64,000 nt of DNA, taken from contig CP133159.1 of the NCBI GenBank assembly GCA_030913385.1, forward strand, positions 1,882,584 to 1,946,583, given 5' to 3'. Positions within the stretch are counted from its first letter, which is position 1. Each line of letters starts with the position of its first letter. The stretch is from Cytophagaceae bacterium ABcell3. GTDB lineage: Bacteria; Bacteroidota; Bacteroidia; Cytophagales; Cytophagaceae. The position numbers and the translations under genes are program-made. Below, piece by piece: positions 37,118 to 43,983 of the stretch. The notes beneath the pieces were generated by a model that saw only the letters and a program-made list of their open reading frames with translations, had not been told where the DNA came from and ran no database searches.

Positions 37118-38464
37118 TTATTTATATTTATTATTTTTCTTTTCATGGAAATGCTCTAGACCTTCAGTCCAGTCAGGTGGGAAGCCATTGAGCTGACGCC
37201 AAAGTTCGTACCAAATTGGCACATCATTAAGCAAGGCCCAGCCATATGCACCGGACCCCACTCTTAACTGACGTGGCCAAGGGTCTTCGTCAGGGTCTGG
37301 GGTAACCAAGATACGGTATTTGCCATTAGTATCTATATTGTCTATAACGGCTACCTTTCCACCAAAAGTACCAAAGCTAACATTGGGCCAACCGGAGAAA
37401 ACCAGTGCTGGCCAACCATCAAACTGTAAACGAACTTTGCTTCCCGGCTTCAAAAGTGTAATGTCCAACGGTCTTACGTAAAGCTCAGTGGCCAATTTGG
37501 CATTGGATGGCATGATGGTGGTTACCGGGTCACCTTCTTTGACTGTTTCTCCAAGACCAGCCCGAAGCCCTCGCACTACATACCCGTCTTGGGGAGCTAC
37601 TATATGATAAAATGAACTCCGTATTTTCATATTGGAGTATTCATTTCTCATTTTAGCAATTTCGCCCCCCGCTTCATGAAAGTAGGCCTCTGTCGAGTTT
37701 AGGTCAGATTCTGCTTTTGCTATTTTGTCTTGATATTCAGCCAATATAGAGCTTAACTCAATATTCGCATTCATTAAGTTGTTTTTAGCTACATCAAACT
37801 TGTTTCTAGCTGCATTCAACTTAGCAGTACTTTCTTGAAATCTGAGTTTCCGTTGCTCGAACTCGGTTAAGGATTTAAGCCCTTGCTTGTATAATTTTTC
37901 TTGACGCTCAAACTGTAGTTGGGCTATTTCGTAGTCTATTTTTACAGCCTCTAAGTCGATACTGTCTGTTTGTACTAGTAGTTCAGCCTGCTGAACCCTG
38001 TTTTTCGCTTTGTTAAGGCTAAAGTCCATTCCTTCTTTCAAAGCCTGTATTTGCCTGCGCAAAGCTTGAGCTTTGGAGGCTGTAGCTTCTCTAGATCCTT
38101 CTTTGGCATTAATCTGCTCGTCAAGCCTGGTCAAAAGCTCAGGATCGAAAAACTTTTCTCTGATCTCTGATATAGTTACAATGGTATCTCCTTTTTTCAC
38201 TTCGGCGCCTTCATTTACATGCCAATGGGCAATCTGACCAGCGATAACACTGTGGATCGTTTGCGGTCTTTCTTGTAAGCTTAAAGTGGTTAAAACGCCA
38301 TTGGACCGTATGTTCTGAGTCCATGGAAAAAACATGAACAATGTCAGTAGTCCCAGAAGCATTAATGACCATTTTGCCAAAAGTTTTGCAAAATTGGCAT
38401 TGTGCAGAATTTTAACACTATTGAATTTTTCTGCGTTGTTATAATCTTTTACTTCGTTTTTCAT
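37118..38464 (-). CDS. HlyD-family membrane fusion protein
   Basis: This 448-residue protein has one N-terminal transmembrane helix (~residues 31-48, LLGLLTLFMFFPW), a biotinyl-lipoyl half (VIAGQIAHWHVNEGAEVKKGDTIVTI), a long coiled-coil hairpin (~120-280) and the second lipoyl half (IVAPQDGYVVRGLRAGLGETVKEGD). This is the periplasmic adaptor between inner-membrane transporter and TolC. Its start overlaps the end of the ABC gene by 4 bases, so the two are coupled. Confidence 0.93.
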   Translation of the reverse strand: MKNEVKDYNNAEKFNSVKILHNANFAKLLAKWSLMLLGLLTLFMFFPWTQNIRSNGVLTTLSLQERPQTIHSVIAGQIAHWHVNEGAEVKKGDTIVTISEIREKFFDPELLTRLDEQINAKEGSREATASKAQALRRQIQALKEGMDFSLNKAKNRVQQAELLVQTDSIDLEAVKIDYEIAQLQFERQEKLYKQGLKSLTEFEQRKLRFQESTAKLNAARNKFDVAKNNLMNANIELSSILAEYQDKIAKAESDLNSTEAYFHEAGGEIAKMRNEYSNMKIRSSFYHIVAPQDGYVVRGLRAGLGETVKEGDPVTTIMPSNAKLATELYVRPLDITLLKPGSKVRLQFDGWPALVFSGWPNVSFGTFGGKVAVIDNIDTNGKYRILVTPDPDEDPWPRQLRVGSGAYGWALLNDVPIWYELWRQLNGFPPDWTEGLEHFHEKKNNKYK

Positions 38465-40686
38465 TGCTCAGCAGTTAACAGGCTTGTTGTTAGTTCTACT
38501 ATATTTTCATCGTTCTTGATCACTTCATAGTGTCCTTCCTGGACAATTTGTCCTTGTTTCATTACAGTTACCTTATCACACATTTTCATTATGCCAGGGT
38601 CGTTTGAAAGAATGATGATTGTCCAGTGATGCGATGGGTCAAAGAGGAATTTAAGAATCCTTATTTTCTCTTTGATGTCCATGTTCAACATCATTTCATC
38701 AATTATCAAGAGCTTAGGTCTTTTGACAATACTTCTGGCTAAGATGATTTTTTTGGCTATTGTTGTCGGTAAGTGTCTGTGACCAAATATGATTTGTGTT
38801 TTCAGCCCATCAGGCAAGTCGTTTATATACTCTGCAAGCCCAGCATGTTCAATAGCCCAAAACAGGTCTTTTATAGGTATATCTTTGCGGCCCATGGTGA
38901 TATTTTCCTCTATGGTACTTTCAAAAATATTCTCATAGTGGATATTGTCCCCAATCTGGTTTAAAAGACTGTTTTTGTTTAAGTCGCGGAGAGACACTCT
39001 GTTATATTCTATGGTGCCTTGAAACGAGCCATAAAAGCCTAGCATCACATTGACCAATGTTGAGCGACCTGCCCCTCCGAAACCTGCTAAACATATATGT
39101 TCAGAAGGGTTTACTGTCAAATTGATGTTGCTTATTGCCTTAGTACTTGTTTCAGGATACCGGTAACTTACATTTCTAAAGTTTACTTTAAGCCCCTCAT
39201 TTTCTTCGACAATATCTTTTACATAAATGCCTTTCATTTTCTCAATAGGCACATCAGTAACGTCTCCCAGTTTGCCGACACTGGCCAGTACATCATAAAT
39301 GACCTCCATGGTGGAGATAAGCTTTTCAATAGAGTATATGATCAAAATAATGATGATCTCACTTGCGACAAATTGTCCAATATTTATCTCTTCATTAACT
39401 ACGAGGATACAACCAACAATTAAAAGCCCAGCAGTAAAGAGCGTTTTAAAACCCACAAAACTTTTATAGTGGCTGACCAGGTGCTTAAAGTGGTTTTTCC
39501 TATAATAAAGGTAGTTGCTTACATTATAATCAGTTTTTTCTAATGGGAGGTTTGAGTACCCAGCCAGTTTAAATGTCTTGGATGTCCTTGCCATTTCTTC
39601 CAGCCAATTGGCTACCTTATATTTATTCTTTGATTCGTATATACTCGTTTTTAAGGCTTTAGGTGCAATGGACTTAATAAGGAAGTACAAAACAACCATG
39701 AGGAGCACACCAATCATTATAAACGAAACATGATAAAAGGCCAACAGTGTTAGGCCAAAGACAATAGTGACGGCTGTTGCCGTAAGGTCTATTAGCATTT
39801 TGGCCACACCTTTCTGTACAGTTACCACATCAAAAAACCTGTTTAAAAGTTCTGTTGCATTATATTTCAACATGGCTTCTTGTTTTAGTTTTGGAAGCCT
39901 GTATGAGAAATCAAAAGCAGTTTTAAGAAACAGTCTTTGTTGGATATGCTCTGTAAGGGACAGTTGCATAATCTGGAGTCCTCCATTCAAAAGCACCCCT
40001 ATACTTACAAAAGATATCAATACAACTATAGAGGTGGAAACCTGTCCGCTGGTAATGAAACCAATAATGGCCTGGATACCCAACGGTAGCGATAGGCTTA
40101 TGAGACCTGCCAATATGGCATAGACATATAAGTAATAAATGCTTTTCTTTTCGGACAAAAGCACTAACCAGAGCCTTTTGACTGGGGACATTGGCTGAGG
40201 TTTCGCATCGTCCGAATCGGGGGTGTACATGCTTTCGTTTTTGACTACAGTCAAAAATATAGTTTCTGTCAACCCTGGCTTGACTTCATACGTATATATA
40301 GTATCAAGAAGGTCGTGGAGGCTAGATAATTTGGTGTCCTCTATTTCTCCGCCCTCTTTAATTACATATTGGTGTACTTGGTTATGTTGGTCATTGTAAA
40401 CAATTACTGGTTCTATTCGATCTGAAAATTTTCTAAACAAAAGAACCGGAAAATGGTTTTCTAGAATAGTAGCCTCCAGTTTGGCAAGTAATATTTCATT
40501 CTTTATATAGGCTAGATCTATGTTGCCACCTGTTTCGGTAAGGTAGCCCATATAGGAATGGATATCGATGCCCTCTCTTGCGCTCTTGGGTAAGTTAATA
40601 GTTTTAGCTAACTCCAGAGGGTTATAGTCTATCTCCAGAAATTTCAGGAAAAATTCATGTATATATTGTATGTTCTTTAGGTTCAT
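38461..40686 (-). CDS. Type I secretion-like ABC protein with degenerate ATPase motifs
   Basis: This 741-residue protein has an N-terminal ~165-residue cytoplasmic region without cysteine (so no active C39 peptidase), a transmembrane domain (~175-450) and an ATPase domain (~500-735). The Walker A loop is GFGGAGRST, with R541 where the catalytic Lys is expected. The LSGGQ signature is replaced by HLPTTIAKK (638-646). The H-loop is SND with N695 instead of His. The Q-loop (N-Q-I-G) and Walker B (LLIIDEMM, D663/E664) remain. It is probably a weak or regulatory ATPase, possibly needing a partner. The operon partners are HlyD and TolC. Confidence 0.88.
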   Translation of the reverse strand: MNLKNIQYIHEFFLKFLEIDYNPLELAKTINLPKSAREGIDIHSYMGYLTETGGNIDLAYIKNEILLAKLEATILENHFPVLLFRKFSDRIEPVIVYNDQHNQVHQYVIKEGGEIEDTKLSSLHDLLDTIYTYEVKPGLTETIFLTVVKNESMYTPDSDDAKPQPMSPVKRLWLVLLSEKKSIYYLYVYAILAGLISLSLPLGIQAIIGFITSGQVSTSIVVLISFVSIGVLLNGGLQIMQLSLTEHIQQRLFLKTAFDFSYRLPKLKQEAMLKYNATELLNRFFDVVTVQKGVAKMLIDLTATAVTIVFGLTLLAFYHVSFIMIGVLLMVVLYFLIKSIAPKALKTSIYESKNKYKVANWLEEMARTSKTFKLAGYSNLPLEKTDYNVSNYLYYRKNHFKHLVSHYKSFVGFKTLFTAGLLIVGCILVVNEEINIGQFVASEIIIILIIYSIEKLISTMEVIYDVLASVGKLGDVTDVPIEKMKGIYVKDIVEENEGLKVNFRNVSYRYPETSTKAISNINLTVNPSEHICLAGFGGAGRSTLVNVMLGFYGSFQGTIEYNRVSLRDLNKNSLLNQIGDNIHYENIFESTIEENITMGRKDIPIKDLFWAIEHAGLAEYINDLPDGLKTQIIFGHRHLPTTIAKKIILARSIVKRPKLLIIDEMMLNMDIKEKIRILKFLFDPSHHWTIIILSNDPGIMKMCDKVTVMKQGQIVQEGHYEVIKNDENIVELTTSLLTAEQ

Positions 40687-40698
40687 AAAATAACTGGA

Positions 40699-41385
40699 TT
40701 AATGTTTTTGGTCGTTGAGGGCTGAAAAAGTTAAATGCTCTATAAATTCTGCAACATTTCTATAAAGGTTATTGCCGTTGTTTAGTTCGGTAATGGTCTT
40801 AAAGTGCCGTGCAAAAAACAGTTGCTGGTGGGCAGATTCAATAATGGTGCTTGCGAGAGAATGTGCATATTTATATGTTGGTTTTATTTTTAATATAGTG
40901 CTGGCTATTTTATAGCATAGTGCTTTATATTCTTTAAATAATCCTATCTTATTGTCCTCATCCACATTTTTTGTAAGATACACTTTAGCCGCTTCTGCTA
41001 CAACTATTCTGTGAAGAAGGCTAGGGTCAATGTATACTAAAGTCATTTCAGGCCTGGAAGATTCAGAAATAACCCTCAGAATTCTTTTTAACTGCTCATG
41101 CTCGTCCTGGATGTTATGTGTTTCATACTCGATCCTGTATAGAAGCCATGCCCAATACCAAGAGATAATATATATTAATAGTTTGTGCTTGTTTTCGAAA
41201 TATCTGTAAATAGATGCTTCCGTTGAGTTGATCGCCAATGCTAATTTTTTAAAGGTAAATTGCTCAAAACCTAGCTTTTCTATTATTTCTATACTCTTTT
41301 GTACGATTTTTCTGCCCAACTCTGTGTCGTCTGGATCTTTAAGGTAAAGCTTGTCATTGAGGTGTATCTTAAGTACAGCGGTCAT
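40699..41385 (-). CDS. TetR/AcrR-family transcriptional regulator
   Basis: This 228-residue protein has an N-terminal helix-turn-helix (residues ~22-68: KSIEIIEKLGFEQFTFKKLA, then NSTEASIYRYFENKHKLLIY). The C-terminal helical ligand domain is not recognisable. It is the first gene of the operon and lies 12 bases upstream of the ABC gene, so it likely controls the export system and itself. An inverted repeat overlapping its promoter is listed separately. Confidence 0.88.
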   Translation of the reverse strand: MTAVLKIHLNDKLYLKDPDDTELGRKIVQKSIEIIEKLGFEQFTFKKLALAINSTEASIYRYFENKHKLLIYIISWYWAWLLYRIEYETHNIQDEHEQLKRILRVISESSRPEMTLVYIDPSLLHRIVVAEAAKVYLTKNVDEDNKIGLFKEYKALCYKIASTILKIKPTYKYAHSLASTIIESAHQQLFFARHFKTITELNNGNNLYRNVAEFIEHLTFSALNDQKH

Positions 41386-41405
41386 TGGTGATGGTAATTA
41401 TTTGT

Positions 41406-41438
41406 TTTTTGAAAGTATTACTATCAATTTCAAAAATA
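41406..41438 (-). promoter_or_regulatory. Putative operator/promoter of the TetR-exporter operon
   Basis: The arms TTTTTGAAA (41406-41414) and TTTCAAAAA (41428-41436) form a 9-bp perfect inverted repeat spaced by 13 bases. The right arm overlaps a minus-strand TATTTTTG -7 box (41438-41431). This fits autoregulation by the TetR protein. The -33 element is weak. Confidence 0.45.
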
Positions 41439-41472
41439 CTCGAAAAGTTCCGCACAAACCATGCCATTTGTA

Positions 41473-41946
41473 TTATTTTTTTTCAACAATATGAATGTTC
41501 CTGTTGATTGATTCTTCTAAAGATATAATAGTTTCTGTTCTTTGGATGCCTGGTACTTTTTGGATCTTGTCATGCAAAATCTCCCTTAAGTGATTGGTGT
41601 CTCTACATATTAGTTTGACAAACATACTATAGTTTCCTGTTGTATAATGGACATTGACAACCTCTGGTATATTTTTTAGCCCTTCTAGGGCTTGGTCATA
41701 CCATGAACTTTGTTCTAAGTATATGCCTAGAAAAGCGGTAATATCATAACCTAGTGCAGTTGGGTCTATTTTTAACTGTGTACCTTTTACTATACCCATT
41801 TGCTCTAGTTTTCGCATCCGCACGTGGACAGTCCCCCCAGATACAAATACCTTTTTGGCTATTTCTGTATATGGAATACTGGCGTCCTCCATCAGTATAG
41901 AAAGTATCTTTAAATCGGTATTATCAATTTCTAAATTTTTTTGCAT
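41473..41946 (-). CDS. Lrp/AsnC-family transcriptional regulator
   Basis: This 157-residue protein has an N-terminal winged HTH (DLKILSILMEDASIPYTEIA, FVSGGTVHVRMRKLEQMGIV) and a RAM effector domain (residues ~70-150) ending in TIISLEESINR. Lrp/AsnC proteins sense amino acids and form octamers. It is divergently oriented from the tRNA-like array; only ~86 AT-rich bases lie between its start codon and the array promoter. That makes the array a candidate target, though this is inference. Confidence 0.93.
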   Translation of the reverse strand: MQKNLEIDNTDLKILSILMEDASIPYTEIAKKVFVSGGTVHVRMRKLEQMGIVKGTQLKIDPTALGYDITAFLGIYLEQSSWYDQALEGLKNIPEVVNVHYTTGNYSMFVKLICRDTNHLREILHDKIQKVPGIQRTETIISLEESINRNIHIVEKK

Positions 41947-42032
41947 ATAATGTATGTTAAATTTTGCGTTTTTTAATAAATCGGTCTTAAAATTAAAAAT
42001 ATTGTAAATATTAAGCTAATTATTTAATAAAT

Positions 42033-42063
42033 TTTGAATAAAAAATCCTTTATGTTAACTTTG
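42033..42063 (+). promoter_or_regulatory. Consensus promoter of the tRNA-like array
   Basis: TTTG at 42033-42036, exactly 19 bases, then TAACTTTG at 42056-42063. This is an exact match to the Bacteroidota housekeeping promoter TTTG-N19-TANNTTTG. Transcription should begin near 42068, at the 5' edge of the leader hairpin. Confidence 0.85.
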
Positions 42064-42064
42064 T

Positions 42065-42122
42065 AATACTTCAGAGGGGGAAAGTGGCGAAAAGCAGATG
42101 GCTTAGGTAATGTTGAAGTATT
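42065..42122 (+). ncRNA. Structured leader of the tRNA-like array
   Basis: AATACTTCA (42065-42073) and TGAAGTATT (42114-42122) are perfect complements closing a 40-nt domain that contains a G5 tract and a small AAGC/GCTT hairpin. It starts at the predicted transcription start and ends 5 bases before the first unit. It may protect the 5' end or guide processing. It lacks a T arm, so it is not a sixth copy. Confidence 0.55.
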
Positions 42123-42127
42123 TATAT

Positions 42128-42275
42128 TGTAGGGTGATGAAACTGGCAGACATGCCCTCCTGTCTCGGGGGTAGGGACTAACGGAACAAACGTAGCTTAA
42201 CGGGTTGACCACTTAAATTGATCTTACTGAGTTATGGCTAACCGCCCTATGGAGGTTCGAATCCTTCCCCTACAG
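42128..42275 (+). ncRNA. tRNA-like RNA with giant variable arm, unit 1 of 5
   Basis: In this 148-nt unit acceptor TGTAGGG pairs with CCCTACA (7 Watson-Crick pairs). T8 and G9 follow, then D arm ATG/CAT with GG in the loop. Anticodon stem CCCTC/GGGGG has loop CTGTCTC (42160-42166, anticodon GTC). A 79-nt variable region follows (42172-42250), then T stem GGAGG/CCTTC with loop TTCGAAT, and discriminator G. The variable region closes with TAGGG/CCCTA and contains TAGCTTA/TGAGTTA (42193-42199 with 42228-42234). CCA is not encoded. Position 37 is T rather than a purine. Residues G34, U35, C36, C38 and G73 match aspartate identity elements. Confidence 0.7.
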
Positions 42276-42331
42276 CAAAACAAAAGCCGGAGACGCTGGC
42301 TTGATTTACAAATTGAAAACTAACTACACAC

Positions 42332-42479
42332 TGTAGGGTGATGAAACTGGCAGACATGCCCTCCTGTCTCGGGGGTAGGGACTAACGGAACAAACGTAGC
42401 TTAACGGGTTGACCACTTAAATTGATCTTACTGAGCTATGGCTAACTGCCCTATGGAGGTTCGAATCCTTCCCCTACAG
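42332..42479 (+). ncRNA. tRNA-like RNA, unit 2 of 5
   Basis: This 148-nt unit is identical to unit 1 apart from two changes in the variable arm: TGAGCTA instead of TGAGTTA, which turns a G-U pair into G-C, and CTAACTG instead of CTAACCG. The tRNA frame, GTC anticodon and discriminator G are unchanged. A 56-base spacer with an AAGCC/GGCTT hairpin separates it from unit 1. Confidence 0.7.
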
Positions 42480-42536
42480 CAAAACCATAAGCCGGAGACG
42501 CTGGCTTGATTTACAAATTGAAAACTAACTACACAC

Positions 42537-42684
42537 TGTAGGGTGATGAAACTGGCAGACATGCCCTCCTGTCTCGGGGGTAGGGACTAACGGAACAAAC
42601 GTAGCTTAACGGGTTGACCACTTAAATTGATCTTACTGAGCTATGGCTAACTGCCCTATGGAGGTTCGAATCCTTCCCCTACAG
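42537..42684 (+). ncRNA. tRNA-like RNA, unit 3 of 5
   Basis: This 148-nt unit has the same sequence as unit 2, with TAGGG/CCCTA closing the variable arm. The 57-base spacer before it is nearly the same as the first spacer, so the repeated block is unit plus spacer (204-207 bases). Confidence 0.7.
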
Positions 42685-42743
42685 CAAAACTAAAAGCCGG
42701 AGACGCTGGCTTTGAAAATACAAACTGAAAACTAACTACACAC

Positions 42744-42891
42744 TGTAGGGTGATGAAACTGGCAGACATGCCCTCCTGTCTCGGGGGTGGGGACTAACGG
42801 AACAAACGTAGCTTAACGGGTTGACCACTTAAATTGATCTTACTGAGCTATGGCTAACTGCCCTATGGAGGTTCGAATCCTTCCCCTACAG
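42744..42891 (+). ncRNA. tRNA-like RNA, unit 4 of 5
   Basis: This 148-nt unit has a single change to TGGGG (42788-42792), facing an unchanged CCCTA (42861-42865). The second pair of the variable-arm stem becomes G-U, which still pairs. All other tRNA parts are conserved. Confidence 0.7.
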
Positions 42892-42947
42892 CAAAACAAA
42901 AGCCGGAGACGCTGGCTTGATTTACAAATTGAAAACTAACTACACAC

Positions 42948-43093
42948 TGTAGGGTGATGAAACTGGCAGACATGCCCTCCTGTCTCGGGGGTGGGGACTA
43001 ACGGAACAAACGTAGCTTAACGGGTTGACCACTAATTGATCTTTCTGAGCTATGGCTAACTGCCCCATGGAGGTTCGAATCCTTCCCCTACAG
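42948..43093 (+). ncRNA. tRNA-like RNA, unit 5 of 5
   Basis: In this 146-nt unit TGGGG (42992-42996) now faces CCCCA (43063-43067), restoring a Watson-Crick pair at the position that is G-U in unit 4 and A-U in units 1-3. The two-base shortening and one substitution fall in the apical part of the variable arm, outside the TAGCTTA/TGAGCTA stem. The common spacer is absent after this copy and the terminator follows. Confidence 0.7.
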
Positions 43094-43121
43094 CTCCATT
43101 TTGTTAACCTATATTTACCAG

Positions 43122-43160
43122 AAAGCCTGCTTCTTGATTGAAGTAGGCTTTTCTTTTTTT
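43122..43160 (+). terminator. Strong intrinsic terminator of the tRNA-like array
   Basis: AAAGCCTGCTTC (43122-43133) pairs with GAAGTAGGCTTT (43140-43151) over 12 bp including one G-U, with a 6-nt loop and a following TTCTTTTTTT tract. It lies 28 bases after the last unit and also faces the end of the convergent gene at 43194. Confidence 0.92.
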
Positions 43161-43193
43161 GTGTATTTGTTATATAGTTTCACTATCAAATTT

Positions 43194-43811
43194 TTAGTTT
43201 TCTCTTATAAATGAGTAGCCTATGCGTAAGGTAGCGGTATTAGGCCTTAGCTGTGGCTGGGTGTGCAAATCGAAAAGTAGAGAATTGAGCGGGTTGTATT
43301 TAAAGTCGACGTTTATAGCGTCTGTGACTCTTAAGTTCACCCCGAGCACAAGGCCTACGGTCATTCTGTGGAAAAGTAGGTCTGTCGCATCGCCACCTTC
43401 AAAACCTTCGGGTCTTGAATAATTACCTGCAAGGAAAAAAGAAGGCAGAACCCCAAATTGAAGGCCTAAGGTTTGGGTTGGATACCATGCCAGCATTAAA
43501 GGCATGTCTAAGTAAGATAGGTTTAACTCGCCTTCAGAAATTTCATCCTCGAAATCGCCGCCTTTGCCAGAGTAATTAGCCTCCCATACTAAATAGATGC
43601 TGTTAAAGAATCTAGATTCAGAATAAATACCTATATTTGGGGTAATTTGACCACTTTGCCCAAAACCAAAGGGGCTTTCTGTTAGGCCTGTGTAATTGAC
43701 ACCAGCTCTGATTCCTACATAATTATCATACTGAGTCCGAGGGTCATCTTCTTGAGCGATTATGGTGTGAACTGCAAAAAGCAAACAGGTTAAAACTAAA
43801 AGTTTTTTCAT
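43194..43811 (-). CDS. Outer-membrane beta-barrel protein (PorT-like family)
   Basis: This 205-residue protein has a signal peptide (MKKLLVLTCLLFAVHTIIAQ) followed by alternating hydrophobic strands typical of an eight-stranded barrel: YVGIRAGVNYTGL, IYLVWEANYSGKGG, LGLQFGVLPSFFLAG, ATLRIGYSFIREN. The aromatic C-terminal strand supports outer-membrane location. Similar small barrels are annotated as porin-family/PorT proteins, but no specific partner is indicated here. Confidence 0.78.
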   Translation of the reverse strand: MKKLLVLTCLLFAVHTIIAQEDDPRTQYDNYVGIRAGVNYTGLTESPFGFGQSGQITPNIGIYSESRFFNSIYLVWEANYSGKGGDFEDEISEGELNLSYLDMPLMLAWYPTQTLGLQFGVLPSFFLAGNYSRPEGFEGGDATDLLFHRMTVGLVLGVNLRVTDAINVDFKYNPLNSLLFDLHTQPQLRPNTATLRIGYSFIREN

Positions 43812-43983
43812 CTTTATTACGGTTTGTCGTTATAAATGAAAACCTTGTATAGCATGAGATGTTTATGGTCACTTTGGAAAAATAGACAGGAGAAATGAGG
43901 TTTTACTTTATTAAAAACATAATCCTGTTCTTTATTGACAAAATAAATTTCTAATTTCGCTTTCCGTAAGCTTATTCAAAAAA

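Noticed and set aside
42024-42212. 62-codon minus-strand reading frame across the first tRNA-like unit
   Set aside because: It lies entirely over the promoter, leader and RNA unit and has no protein-like features.
42128-42275. tmRNA or group I intron-containing tRNA
   Set aside because: A tmRNA has no anticodon arm and carries a tag reading frame. Bacterial group I introns sit in the anticodon loop and exceed 200 nt with conserved core elements. Here the extra sequence is in the variable region and is only 79 nt.
42128-43093. CRISPR array or simple tandem repeat
   Set aside because: The repeats are 146-148 nt, the spacers are nearly identical to each other, and each unit has a full tRNA fold with covariation; no cas genes are present.
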